Positions 21,107 to 29,779 of a stretch of 39,768 bases of DNA are shown here, piece after piece. A program made the position numbers and the translations under genes. The DNA is taken from contig JADGJG010000124.1 in NCBI GenBank assembly GCA_027596195.1, positions 1 through 39,768 of the forward strand. Direction: 5' to 3'. The notes under the pieces are model-generated. The model ran no database searches and had not been told where the DNA came from. It saw only the letters and a list, made by a program, of their open reading frames with translations. Every line of letters begins with the position of its first letter. The first letter of the stretch is position 1. Source of the DNA: Podochytrium sp. JEL0797 (taxonomy: Eukaryota; Chytridiomycota; Chytridiomycetes; Chytridiales; Chytriomycetaceae).

Positions 21107-23755
21107 ATGCAGTCGTTCCACGTCTCTTCGCCCACTCAGACAGCATCACTACGTGGCTGTGTGCTTCCCTCGAGTGTGTTCGTGGTTGTTTATGGCGCAC
21201 ACGCTGCCCTCGACTCACCGCGCCTTGTGGCCACCAGGGATTCGTTTTCGCCAACGATTCAGCGCGAAATCGACGCACGGCGCCAAGTCGCTTCCGAATC
21301 CTCTTTCGCCGTTGCCGCCAACTCCTCGCTGAATCTCACCGCTCTTTTTCTCGAAAAACTCAACAATGACTCTCGAAACCAAGTCCAACAAGCCTGGCCA
21401 AAAGCACTGCGTCATATTGCAAGCACGGATCCTAATCAGTGGACAAACGTGAACCTCAAACAAGCTCTTATCGAAACCCTCAACCTCAAAGACAATGACG
21501 TGGCTATCCTCATCCACAACATGCTCGTCTCCTCCCACATCTTCACCCTCCCTACACACCTCCTCCGTTCAACAACCTCCCTTCTCGAATCTTTGGCTTC
21601 GGGAACGGATCTGTTGTTTACTTTGAACCAAAAGGCCTTGAAGGCCGTTCTCCACTCCTTGCATCCCGCTCTCCTCCTCCCTCCTACTTCTCCTTCACCT
21701 CTCCTCGTTGTTTCGAAACCAAACCATTTGTACTGGAACTCGTTGAAGTCTCATTTGAAGTCGCATGCTCCGAGTGATTCTTTGTCTGTGACGTATCGCA
21801 TCGAGCCAATGGGCTTGGATGGTCTTCCCATCGTTACTGCCCAGATTTCCGTGTCTTCACTGGTTGGTACCGAGGCTGGGAGTGGGGCTGGAGCCGCAGC
21901 CGGTGCCGCAGTCGCGCCCGCAGGCGGGCTGGCGTTCAAATCGACACCACAGGTTCCTTGGAAAAAGGAGGAATCCGTCGACGACAAGAAGGAGGAGGGG
22001 AGAATTCCGTTGCCTTCTTCTCCTCCTCCTTCTCGAGTCTTGGATTTTGGTCTCACGCCTGTGGCTGACGCGCGCGAGGATGCGGCACGATTGGCGTTGG
22101 CGTTTTTGCAGAGGTATCATGTCGATCCTGCTTCTGCTTCTGTTGCTGTTGCTGTGGGTAGTGCGACGACGCGTTTGGGTGCCGTGAAGGAAGACATGGG
22201 TTCAACTATAGGGGTATGTTGCTCTTTCTTTTTTGTTGTTGCGAGTTGCGGAGGCCGAGGGGAAAAGTACGCGATCTCGTTGTAATAAGGCGCCTCGAAA
22301 AAGCGAAAGGGAACAAAGTCACGCAGCGCGCGACCAAGCAAAATACCCCCACCCCCCCCCCCCCCCCCCCCTTTCCCCCTCTCCCCCGCGTTCCATTTTT
22401 TGTGCATTCTGCTGACTTTGTCCAATACTTCCACTCTCCAGACCCCCGACAGAACATTCACCCCCCCAACCGTAACCACACCCAACCCCCTCCTCACCAA
22501 CACGAGCATCTACCTCCCCACTCTCGCGACCTGGTGTCAACACCACCACATCAACCCTCCCGTCTACGAAACCACGACCCTCGCGTCGAACCTCGGCTTC
22601 TCCGCAACCGTCACGATTCCTCCCCATGGATCCTTCCACTCCCCGTTCTGCGCGGACAAGAAACTCACGGCGAAAGAACTCGCGGCTCAATCGGCTTGTC
22701 TCGCGCTCGGGATTCAAATCCCTGCTTCTTCCCCGCACAGCAACCTTCCCAGCGGCACGTCGTCCCCCGCGCCAGGGAATACAAGCGACATGGCCCTCCT
22801 CAACACGTTCAAACAGAAACACGGGTGTGACGTGAAGGTGGAGTATCCTGTCGCCGGGGGCGGGGTGAGGCGGATGGGGTGTCGGATTACTGTGGAAGGG
22901 TTTGGGGTGTGGGAGAGTGAGGTGCGGTTTCGGTTCAAGTGGGAGGCGAAGATGGAGGCGGCGGGGAGGGTTGTGGAGGGGTTGGGGTTGAGGAAGGGGA
23001 GTGGTGTGGGCGGGGTGGGAGGGTCAATGCCGAGTACACCCAAGGGTTGCGACGCGCGGGTTGATGGAGTGGGGATGGAGGTTTTAAAATTGGGAGGTTC
23101 GGTGCGGTCGTCTCCGGCTGTGGGTCCACGCGTTGTTGTTGGCAAGTTGGAAGGGACTCCATCTGGTGCGGTGGGGCTCCCACAACCGCCTGTACCACAC
23201 GCGGTGTCGTCTTCGTCACTGGTGGTACCGCCCAAAACCAAACTACAAGCTCCCAACAAACGAACCACACATTCCCTCCCTTCGCGCCCGGGCGGTCTCG
23301 TCCCACCGCCCCCCACAAGAACACCCTCTTCTCAAACCAACGTCTCGGTCAAACGAAAACACAGCGTCATGGTGGAAGTACCCCCTGGTTGTGAAGACAC
23401 TGCACGAGGAGGAGAGGGAGGAGCACCACCCGCGCCGCCGCCGCGCGGCAGTGGTGCAGCGGGTTGGAGCAACTTCACGTCCACGCATCCGTTCCCACCG
23501 CGACCGCCCCGTGAATCGATGATGACGCAAATGTATCCGCCCGCGTTCGTGGCGTCCCCTGCGTATCCGATGTATCCTGGGATGAATGGTGACGCGGGGA
23601 TGATGGCTGCAATGCAGCAGCAGCAGATGCAGTGGGCAATGATGCAGCAGCAGCAGCAATGGGGGGGTGGGATGCAGCCGTGGTCACGGGGTGGGGGTGT
23701 GAGGGAGGAGAGGGGTGGTGGGGGGGAGGAGTGGGGAGGAGAAGAGGGGGAATAA
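21107..23755 (+). CDS. Double-stranded-RNA-binding-domain protein
   Basis: Two exons, 21107-22213 and 22442-23755 (806 aa), with a 228-nt intron (gtatgt...ctctccag) that carries a C20 run. The N-terminal ~200 residues are helical and unrecognised. A clear dsRBD spans roughly residues 384-450: YLPTLATWCQHHHINPPVYE, then FSATVTIPPHG, then KKLTAKELAAQSACLALGI with the conserved KK-x-AK-x-x-AA helix. A weaker, possibly split dsRBD-like fold precedes it (SLSVTYRIEPMGLDGLPIVT, later AARLALAFLQRY). A degenerate one may follow (MALLNTFKQKHGCDVKVEYP). The C-terminus is Pro/Gly-rich and then Met/Gln/Gly-rich (QQQ runs, RGG-like GGGVREERGGGG). It probably binds structured RNA; no catalytic domain is seen, so it is not Dicer or an adenosine deaminase as drawn. 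Confidence 0.72.
22352..22371 (+). repeat. C20 homopolymer in an intron
   Basis: A run of 20 C lies in the intron of the dsRBD gene, just upstream of its polypyrimidine tract and acceptor. Length is likely variable and error-prone in sequencing. It does not affect the coding frame. Confidence 0.9.
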
Positions 23756-23892
23756 AGATATTTTTTTGGAATCGTTCAAAACACTTTCATAATTATAAGA
23801 GGGAAAAAGGGGGGGGCATCCACGTCAAAAACAAAAACAAACGTCAAAACACCTGTCAAAACACCTCAAAAAAAACACGTTCAAACAAAACA

Positions 23893-24276
23893 ATGCACCC
23901 CGCGATTCTCGCGTCTCTCACCGTTACTGCTACCGCCCTTCCCGGGCCCCAACACGCCAAAATCCCCATCGGAGGCGCCTGCGACCCCCCCGCCACCCAC
24001 TGCGAACCCGGACTCCACTGCATCGCCAAAATCTGTCGTCCCGTCAACGGACTCGGCGGAACCTGTGGCACGGACGTGAACTGGCCCACGTGCAAGCCGG
24101 GTCTGGTGTGTGTGAATTCGAGTGGCGGGAATGTGCAGAGTCCGCCGAACACGTGTCAGGCTGCGGCGGTGGGGTTGGGTGGGACGTGTGGGGTTGGGTA
24201 TCATAATTTCCCCGAGTCGCCGTTTTGTAGGGTTGGGTTGAGTTGTAATCCGGTGACGAGGGTTTGCGTGCAGTGA
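23893..24276 (+). CDS. Small secreted cysteine-rich protein, three 4-Cys modules
   Basis: A single-exon 127-aa protein. The start MHPAILASLTVTATALPG is a short hydrophobic signal peptide, with likely cleavage after about residue 17. The mature part has exactly 12 cysteines in three repeats of the form GG-x-C ... C-x-x-GL-x-C ... C: GGACDPPATHCEPGLHC, GGTCGTDVNWPTCKPGLVC (with a downstream fourth Cys) and GGTCGVGYHNFPESPFC. The even cysteine count and regular spacing point to disulfide-bonded modules in an extracellular or wall protein. No family is recognised with confidence; the GG-x-C ... C-x-x-GL-x-C pattern resembles dickkopf-like or other small extracellular knots. The ATG is the only one that yields a signal peptide. 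About 270 bp of apparently featureless sequence follow before B9D2. Confidence 0.75.
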   Translation: MHPAILASLTVTATALPGPQHAKIPIGGACDPPATHCEPGLHCIAKICRPVNGLGGTCGTDVNWPTCKPGLVCVNSSGGNVQSPPNTCQAAAVGLGGTCGVGYHNFPESPFCRVGLSCNPVTRVCVQ

Positions 24277-24546
24277 ATTCTTGTTGGACGGTGAAATATA
24301 AAAATAAACGAAGAGAACGTGAATTAAATGTGCACAAACACGACTGATTTGCAATTATGGATTCCATCCATCTGTCCCAAATATCACCACCACAACAAAA
24401 CGCGCGAGCAGCAAGCCCAAACCTACGCGAAATATCATACAATCCAATCGACTGGCATAGTGTGGGCCGACGTCAAAGTGTCACAATTCCACGTTCTGTG
24501 GGTCTGCTCTGGGTATTTGTCACACAAAAAAACAAAACAAAAAAAC

Positions 24547-25352
24547 ATGGCCGAAGTGTTTTGCATCGGATCCATTCTCGGAGCATCGGGGTTCCCGCAG
24601 CCCGAACTATGCGCGAAATTCAACTTTGTCGTTGGGGAAGGATGGGATCTTGTGGAGGGAGAAGAATCGGGGCAGACGCAGGTGGACGTTCCAGGCGAGG
24701 TTGATTGTGAATTTTTTTGACAGGTTTGCGTGCGAAAGTGATCCTAACGCACAGAAAACTAACAGGACGATCGATTCTCGGTGTGGAGTCATCCTGTTGG
24801 TGAGTATGCGTTGCATGTCCGGGAATTTGGGCGATCGGCTGAGGTTGTTGATTTCACAAACAAAAAACACAGACGTGCATTATACAACCAAAACGCTCGC
24901 TGGATGGCCGAAACTGATTTTTCAAGTATATCATCAGGATATGTTTGGTCGAAACGAATTATGTGAGCGCGAGTCTTTTTGGAGACGTGATGCGAGTTTT
25001 TCCCGATTAGTTCTGAACTCAATCTCGACAGACGGTTATGGGTTCACGCACATTCCCACGACCCCTGGAACTCACTCTCTGGAAGTTGTAACGTGGAGAC
25101 CGGCCGGTTCATTTGCGGATCAAGTTTGGGGTGCGTTCGTGAAATCAACCGCAAGATATTTCGCGTTTTGACTGACCGACATTTCGACAAAACACAGCCT
25201 TCTTTCTCGGCGCGACACCTCAACTAAAAAGCCTCGATCTCATTCACAACCCGAGTGATCGATTTCGTCTCCAAACGATCGCGATGGGGAAAGTTCATCT
25301 TCAGTTGAGCGTGATTGTGAAGGGTTTTGAGAAACATGGCGTGCAATTATAA
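24547..25352 (+). CDS. B9D2: B9 domain-containing protein 2 (ciliary transition zone)
   Basis: Five exons, 24547-24699, 24766-24799, 24873-24962, 25032-25130 and 25198-25352, give 176 aa, close to the ~175 aa of animal B9D2. Nearly the whole protein is one B9 (C2-related) domain: MAEVFCIGSILGASGFPQPE, SGQTQVDVPGEDDRFSVWSH, LAGWPKLIFQVYHQDMFGRN, GYGFTHIPTTPGTHSLEVVT, FFLGATPQLKSLDLIHNPSD and VHLQLSVIVKGFEKHGVQL. Every exon junction restores conserved sequence across phases 0, 1, 1 and 1, so the model is secure. B9D2 works with B9D1 and MKS1 at the transition zone as part of the ciliary gate. In a fungus it implies a flagellated zoospore stage. It lies just outside the left edge of the segmental duplication and is not duplicated here. 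Confidence 0.95.
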
Positions 25353-25469
25353 AAATAAGTAGAGGAAAAATAAATGATAGCAAATAGGCGAAATTTTTTT
25401 GTTATATTAATCAAATGTTCTTTATGATAAGCTAAAATGCAGTGCAGTGTATATGTTTCTCAATTCGGC

Positions 25470-26123
25470 TCACGCGAGTTCAACGTACGCGGGACCGCGT
25501 CGGAATAGTTTACCAAAATACTCAAAGATGCAATTCCAAAAACACAGCCCCACCGCGATAACCACCGTCACAAAGATGGTGTATCGCTCCCACATTGGTA
25601 TCCGTTCGATCGTGGATCGTTCGAGGAGTCCCGTGCCCGTCTCGAAAACTGTCAACAGGAGCACCGTCACGCCGAGGTATCTCTTGAAATCCAGCCACTT
25701 GCAACACATTCGAATGCTGCCAAACACAAACGCGGGGCAGAATCTCATCCATGAACCGAGAACTGAAATGGCCACAATCAAGATCACCGTCACGAGCCCC
25801 ATGACGCCATGCCAGCTCTTCCAATGCGTTTTGCCAGAGTTGCTCTTGTTTTGGTATACGGCCCAGAATCCCACACAACACGCGAGACAGGCCATGATTT
25901 GGAGGAGGGCGTGGGTGCGGATGTTGCGGGTTCGGCTGTCGAGTGTTTTGGCTTCGGGGGCGACTCGTTGGAGGATGAGGCTGGCTGTGATGGAGGCCCA
26001 GATGAAGATGGACATGCCGATGATGTGGAGGGAGAAGAGGACCCATTCTTTGGAGTAGGGGAAAGCGAGGGCGGGCATGGCGATGGTGAGGGCGCAGATG
26101 AGAATGAACTTGGGGCAGACCAT
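25470..26123 (-). CDS. Cytochrome b561-domain membrane protein, copy 1
   Basis: A single-exon 217-aa protein with six hydrophobic segments at about residues 5-21, 27-51, 70-91, 104-124, 139-161 and 173-196. Family b561 proteins are transmembrane ferric or monodehydroascorbate reductases with two haems held by four His in the core four helices. His33 (LFSLHIIGM), His71 (RTHALLQIM) and His105 (SWHGVMGLV) are placed as expected. The fourth is not obvious: the segment KRYLGVTVLLLTV has Tyr where a His might be expected, so one haem site may be altered. The ATG at 26123 starts directly before the first hydrophobic segment. Copy 2 (34286-34939) differs by three residues (A/V, M/T, C/R) in the FCPAFVFGSIRMCCKW region. 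Confidence 0.7.
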   Translation of the reverse strand: MVCPKFILICALTIAMPALAFPYSKEWVLFSLHIIGMSIFIWASITASLILQRVAPEAKTLDSRTRNIRTHALLQIMACLACCVGFWAVYQNKSNSGKTHWKSWHGVMGLVTVILIVAISVLGSWMRFCPAFVFGSIRMCCKWLDFKRYLGVTVLLLTVFETGTGLLERSTIERIPMWERYTIFVTVVIAVGLCFWNCIFEYFGKLFRRGPAYVELA

Positions 26124-26424
26124 GGCTGGAGCAAGAGCGGGTATAGGAGGGGTTGGGATCGTGAAGGATGGCGGTTTCGCGGGTTGTTTCTGTTGCCAAG
26201 TTCGACAGACGCTGTCAGCCTTCCATAGCGTAATGGCAATGAAATTTTTTTTGAGGCATCAGCGGGAGTGATTTGATTGGTCGGGATTTTCCCGGTTGTG
26301 ATTGGATTCGTTATGATTCGACAGATTGTTCCGTGATCTTTTTCTTTTCTTGAACTTTTTCCTCTCTTCAATCAAAAACTCCAAACTTCCCTGTAAACTT
26401 TCAAACCAAATCATCTTTTTGTTA
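26124..26424 (+). other. Gap between the b561 gene and membrane-protein gene A
   Basis: About 300 bp holding the presumed promoter of the b561 gene and the 3' end region of membrane-protein gene A, both on the minus strand. Apart from A/T-rich stretches I see no further gene. Reading frames here on either strand have no coding character. Confidence 0.4.
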
Positions 26425-26958
26425 TTATTGTCTATTCGGGTTATATTCTCTTGAGGGCGCGGCAAAAATAACCACACAAAATAATCCCATTACAATGCAC
26501 CCCCAAAACTTCCTTTGAGTCTGACGCCTAACAGCAATTTCATGTTCTGGAAAAGTTTCCGCGACTGCAGCAGACTCTTCAACATTAACTTTATGTTCTG
26601 ACTTTAAATCAGACTCCTCAGCATTAAATTCATTTTCTGGCAAAACCTCCGCAACAATGGAGGTCTCAGTAATTGGTGTTTTTGACGCTTCAGAAGCCGC
26701 TCGCGCCCTTGGTTGCTCCAAGGGTGTGCCGTTAGAAGGAAATAAAGAGAAATGCCAATGAATATCGTGGCTCGATGTTTTGCTGATATGATTGTGATCT
26801 CCCGTGAAATTGTTGCTATTCGTGTTGTGGCAATCGTTCCCGCCTCTTCCGACTTACAATCGATTAAATCAGTTTTACGGAGGTGTCAGGTGAAACGACC
26901 AATACTCACCATTGACGGATTTAACTGGGTTTGGTTGATCTGAGTTCTGACGGAACAT
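26425..26958 (-). CDS. Small Asn-motif membrane protein A, copy 1 (partner of the TIR gene)
   Basis: Two exons, 26958-26910 and 26852-26425 (158 aa), phase-1 intron gtgagt...ttgtaag. The short first exon encodes MFRQNSDQPNPVKSVN. Directly after the intron comes a Gly/Asn-rich motif (GRGGNDCHNTNSNNFTGDHN). A linker with RARAASEASKTP follows, then acidic repeats of the type LPENEFNAEES and EHKVNVEES, then a basic patch (RRQTQRKFW) and one hydrophobic segment (GCIVMGLFCVVIFAA) with a short tail. The basic residues before the segment suggest that the N-terminal part faces the cytosol. The family is not recognised. Genes B and C in the same block share the start, the intron position, the motif, RAASE and the repeats. 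The ATG lies 159 bp from that of the divergent TIR-Sel1 gene, so they probably share a promoter. Confidence 0.72.
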
Positions 26959-27117
26959 TGCAATGAGTTCAAGAAAGATTCTCTGGAAATCCGTCGGCGT
27001 TGGAAAAAAAATTGATCTGATGACTTCAGCTTGCTTTAGCCGACGCGTCGGAAAGGATTTTCAAGATTTTCATTCTTCGAATTCATTCACTCCTCGATCA
27101 CACACGAAACAAGTCAG
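26959..27117. promoter_or_regulatory. Bidirectional promoter of the TIR-Sel1/membrane protein pair A
   Basis: 159 bp between divergent ATGs. It contains a 12-bp perfect palindrome, CCGACGCGTCGG (27040-27051), and a stretch conserved with pair B (CGCGTCGGAAAGG, then TTTTCAAGA and TTTCATTCTTC). In pair B, where the TIR gene is broken, one arm of the palindrome is lost. The core ACGCGT equals the yeast MluI cell-cycle box, but no such regulation is shown here. The same sequence recurs at 35775-35933. Confidence 0.5.
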
Positions 27118-28749
27118 ATGGGATGCGGATCGTCCATTAACAGTTAGTCGCGTTAATTAAAACCGCTTTCGCTAATCGTTCCCATGCAGTGGGGAGCGGT
27201 GGAAGCAACAGCAACAATGTAAACAGCAATAATATCAACAGCAACAATACCAATAGCAGAGTTAATGGAACGAATCAGAAGAAAACCGTCGAATCAGTAA
27301 CCGAGAAAAGCGCGACAATCGCCGAGAAGCCGAAAATTGTGAACACAAATCAAATATTCATAAGCTACAGCTGGGCCAATTCCAAGGAAGCACAAGGTGC
27401 ATCTGCGGGGAATTTTGGAGTAGATCCTCGTGTCTTGGCAAAAGAGCTTTCCGAGGGAGGCTATACCGTTTGGTTGGACTCGGAAAAGCTCCCTGGCGAA
27501 GAACGCTTGTTTGAAAATCTCGTCGACGCGATTTTAGACTGTGAGTTTCCCGTATTTTCGCTAAATCATGCTTGAGATAGTAATGCTTCTGAAATAGCCG
27601 CAATGGCAATTATTTGCATGTCAACTGAATACATGGAGTCAACCAACTGGTAATTTTTTCCCTCCTCATATTCTGTCCCTGTCCAACTGTTCTTTTTAGT
27701 TTTCGTGAGTTCAATTATATCATGAACGCACGGCGCTTGCCCTACGTAATTATTCATGTTGGAGAAACGGGAAATATTGAGAAATGGAGCAAGTCCAAGT
27801 TTGGATTCCTTGCAGCTGACGCTTTGGTATTTCAGCAGCTTTATTATGTACTTCTACTCATACAAATACACAGTATGTCGACTGCATTGGAAAATCAGAA
27901 ATACCTCCTGCCATTTTAGAATCAATCGCTCGAAAATTACCTTCCACAAAAGGTTTTATTCGAAAGGACATTAATGGATTACTCAAAGAGGCAGATGAAG
28001 GGTCCAGAGAAAGTCAGTTCCTTGTGGGAACTTATTACGACAGTTATTTTCGCAATGGGACAGACGCAACTGTGGATAACGCGAGGGCAGAAAAATACTA
28101 CCTTCTCGCAGCACAGCAGAAGCACAAGATAGCCCAACACAATTTAGGAGTCATGTATGAATCCAAATGCGAAGTGGAAGAAGATCAGGAGATGAAGAAG
28201 ACAACGACTGAGAAGGCAAAGCTGTGGTACAAGAAAGCCAGTGACCAAGGGCACATACCATCAATTTATAATTTGGCACTGTTCCATTCAATCTGCAAAG
28301 AGTATACAGCTGCTGTCGATCTGTTTAATCGAGTTATCAAACATGGGGCCGGGTGTGAGGAATATGTCAGATCCATTTATTGCCTCGCAGACTTGCACCA
28401 AAATGGATTGGGAGTGGAACAGAACCTTGAAAAGTCGGAGCAGCTTTACCTCGAAGCAGCCGAACTGGGATATCCCAATGCCCAATACAAACTCGCGATT
28501 CTGCTCGCACAGAAAGGTCAAAAGGCAGAATCGGAGGAATGGCTTAAAAAGGCTGCAGATCAACATTATAAAGAAGCACAAACCGAACTTGCCGAGCGCA
28601 AGATGTGGATGATGCCGAATAATGGAATTGGTTTGAAGGTGGGCACGGCTCACTCAAAAATGGCGATCTGCGATGTGACACCAATGCCGAAGGGCAAAGA
28701 AGTGGCGGATGCGTGCATTGATGCTGAGGATCAGCAAGCCTTCAATTAA
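27118..28749 (+). CDS. TIR-domain protein with Sel1 repeats and N-terminal acylation motif, copy 1
   Basis: Five exons: 27118-27142, 27190-27540, 27598-27649, 27700-27826 and 27874-28749 (476 aa). Exon 1 encodes MGCGSSIN, matching an N-myristoylation (Gly2) plus palmitoylation (Cys3) signal. After a phase-1 intron comes a Gly/Asn/Ser motif (residues 10-38: GSGGSNSNNVNSNNINSNN ...). Residues ~63-190 form a TIR domain: box 1 IFISYSW, DPRVLAKELSEGGYTVWLDS, AMAIICMSTEYMEST and NCFREFNYI, where Glu146 sits at the place of the catalytic Glu of NAD-cleaving TIRs. Residues ~229-428 are about five Sel1-like repeats (AEKYYLLAAQQKHKIAQHNL; GLGVEQNLEKSEQLYLEAAE; AESEEWLKKAADQHYKEAQT), helical repeats used for protein binding. 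Predicted role: a membrane-tethered NADase or signalling TIR. It is not an NLR; no NB-ARC or NACHT domain is seen. Confidence 0.8.
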
Positions 28750-29121
28750 TTTATGTCGTCTCTTTTGCTTGGATGCGTTTTACTGTAACCAACAAAATAC
28801 TAAAAAACCAAATATTTTTGTCTGCCAACGAATCGGACATATTGTGTTGATGTGGTGAGGAAGCTTCTCAAAGTGGTCACTTCGGTCCTATTAAAACGGC
28901 GACATACTGTACTTTAGAGCTATATGCTCTAGAAGCACACGGGGGTTTTCAAGTCGCCGTTTTGACTTCGTTCAAAGATGGATCAGTTCTTGAGTGCAGC
29001 CACGGCCATGAGCCAATTAAAAACCCTAGGATTGAAAATACGTTTCCAAACAGCCGAAATTGGTCCGCGTTAGCGTGCATCAACCGCAGCTGTAGCGTTT
29101 TTTTAGAGACTATTCAATCCC
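28750..29121 (+). other. Intergenic stretch with a stem-loop
   Basis: About 370 bp between the TIR-Sel1 stop and the end of membrane-protein gene B. The main structure is an 11-bp perfect inverted repeat, AAAACGGCGAC (28893-28903) and GTCGCCGTTTT (28953-28963). A smaller hairpin, TAGAGC-TATAT-GCTCTA (28915-28931), sits in its loop. It might be a terminator, a small RNA or a remnant of a short inverted-repeat element; I cannot choose. The copy is at 37709-37779. Confidence 0.45.
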
Positions 29122-29622
29122 TTATCCATAAATTTTCTTGAGGATAACAACAAGGAGGATGGCTCCTAACATGGCCAAAAGACCTGCAACAAGACAAATT
29201 CCCAACGCAACCAGCGCCCAATATTTCCACGTCCTCTGCGGACGCCCAACATCGATTTCATTTTCTGGCAAAGTTTCCACGACATCAGCAGACTCCTCAA
29301 CATTGATTTCATGTTCTGACAAAGCCTTTGTGTCCATAACTGGTGTTTTTCGCGCTTCAGAAGCCGCTCGTGACCTTGGTGACTCCACTTTTCCGATAAT
29401 AATATTGTAAGTGTTGCTTGATGTTCTGTTGACCTGGATATTATTTCCATTGATATTGTTGCTATTCGTGTTGTGGCTATCGTTCCCGCCCTTTCCCCCT
29501 TGCGATCAAGCCCAAGGTAATCAGTTTTCGGAGGTGTATGTCGGGTGAAACGACAATTACTCACAATTGTTGGATTTAATTGGGTTTGGATTCTCGGGCT
29601 GATCTGAGCTCTGACGGGGCAT
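29122..29622 (-). CDS. Small Asn-motif membrane protein B, copy 1
   Basis: Two exons, 29622-29565 and 29498-29122 (144 aa), phase-1 intron gtgagt...cgcaag. The start is MPRQSSDQPENPNPIKSNN. Immediately after the intron is the motif GKGGNDSHNTNSNNINGNN, followed by a further beta-prone stretch (IQVNRTSSNTYNIIIG). Then come SRAASEARKTP, acidic repeats (ALSEHEINVEES; TLPENEIDV), a basic/aromatic patch (RPQRTWKYW) and a long C-terminal membrane segment of about 27 residues (ALVALGICLVAGLLAMLGAI ...) ending in KKIYG. It is a paralogue of genes A and C, with the cleanest membrane anchor and the longest N-terminal motif. Its divergent TIR neighbour is a pseudogene, yet this gene remains open, so it may act with TIR protein A or alone. 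Confidence 0.72.
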
Positions 29623-29779
29623 TGCGGTGAGCTCAATGAGATTTTCTGTCAATCCGTCGTCGACGGAATATGATTTCTGACATCGGCTTCCAACAGGCGC
29701 GTCGGAAAGGGTTTTCAAGACTTTCATTCTTCACATTCATTCACTCCTCAGTTCTCGAATGCCACACGAATTAAGTCCC

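Noticed and set aside
25522..26199. Long Pro/His/Arg-rich frame opposite and beside the b561 gene
   Set aside because: It overlaps the membrane-protein frame on the same strand and has the biased composition expected of a shadow frame. It has no domain signal.
27189..27575. Start of the TIR gene at the exon 2 frame (GSGGSN...)
   Set aside because: There is no ATG at that point except across the splice. Exon 1 with MGCGSSIN and a good gttagt donor supplies the start, and module B keeps the MGCGSS sequence.
28893..28963. tRNA gene
   Set aside because: The stem-loop lacks a recognisable T-arm GTTC box, an anticodon arm and a 7-bp acceptor pairing with the right spacing.
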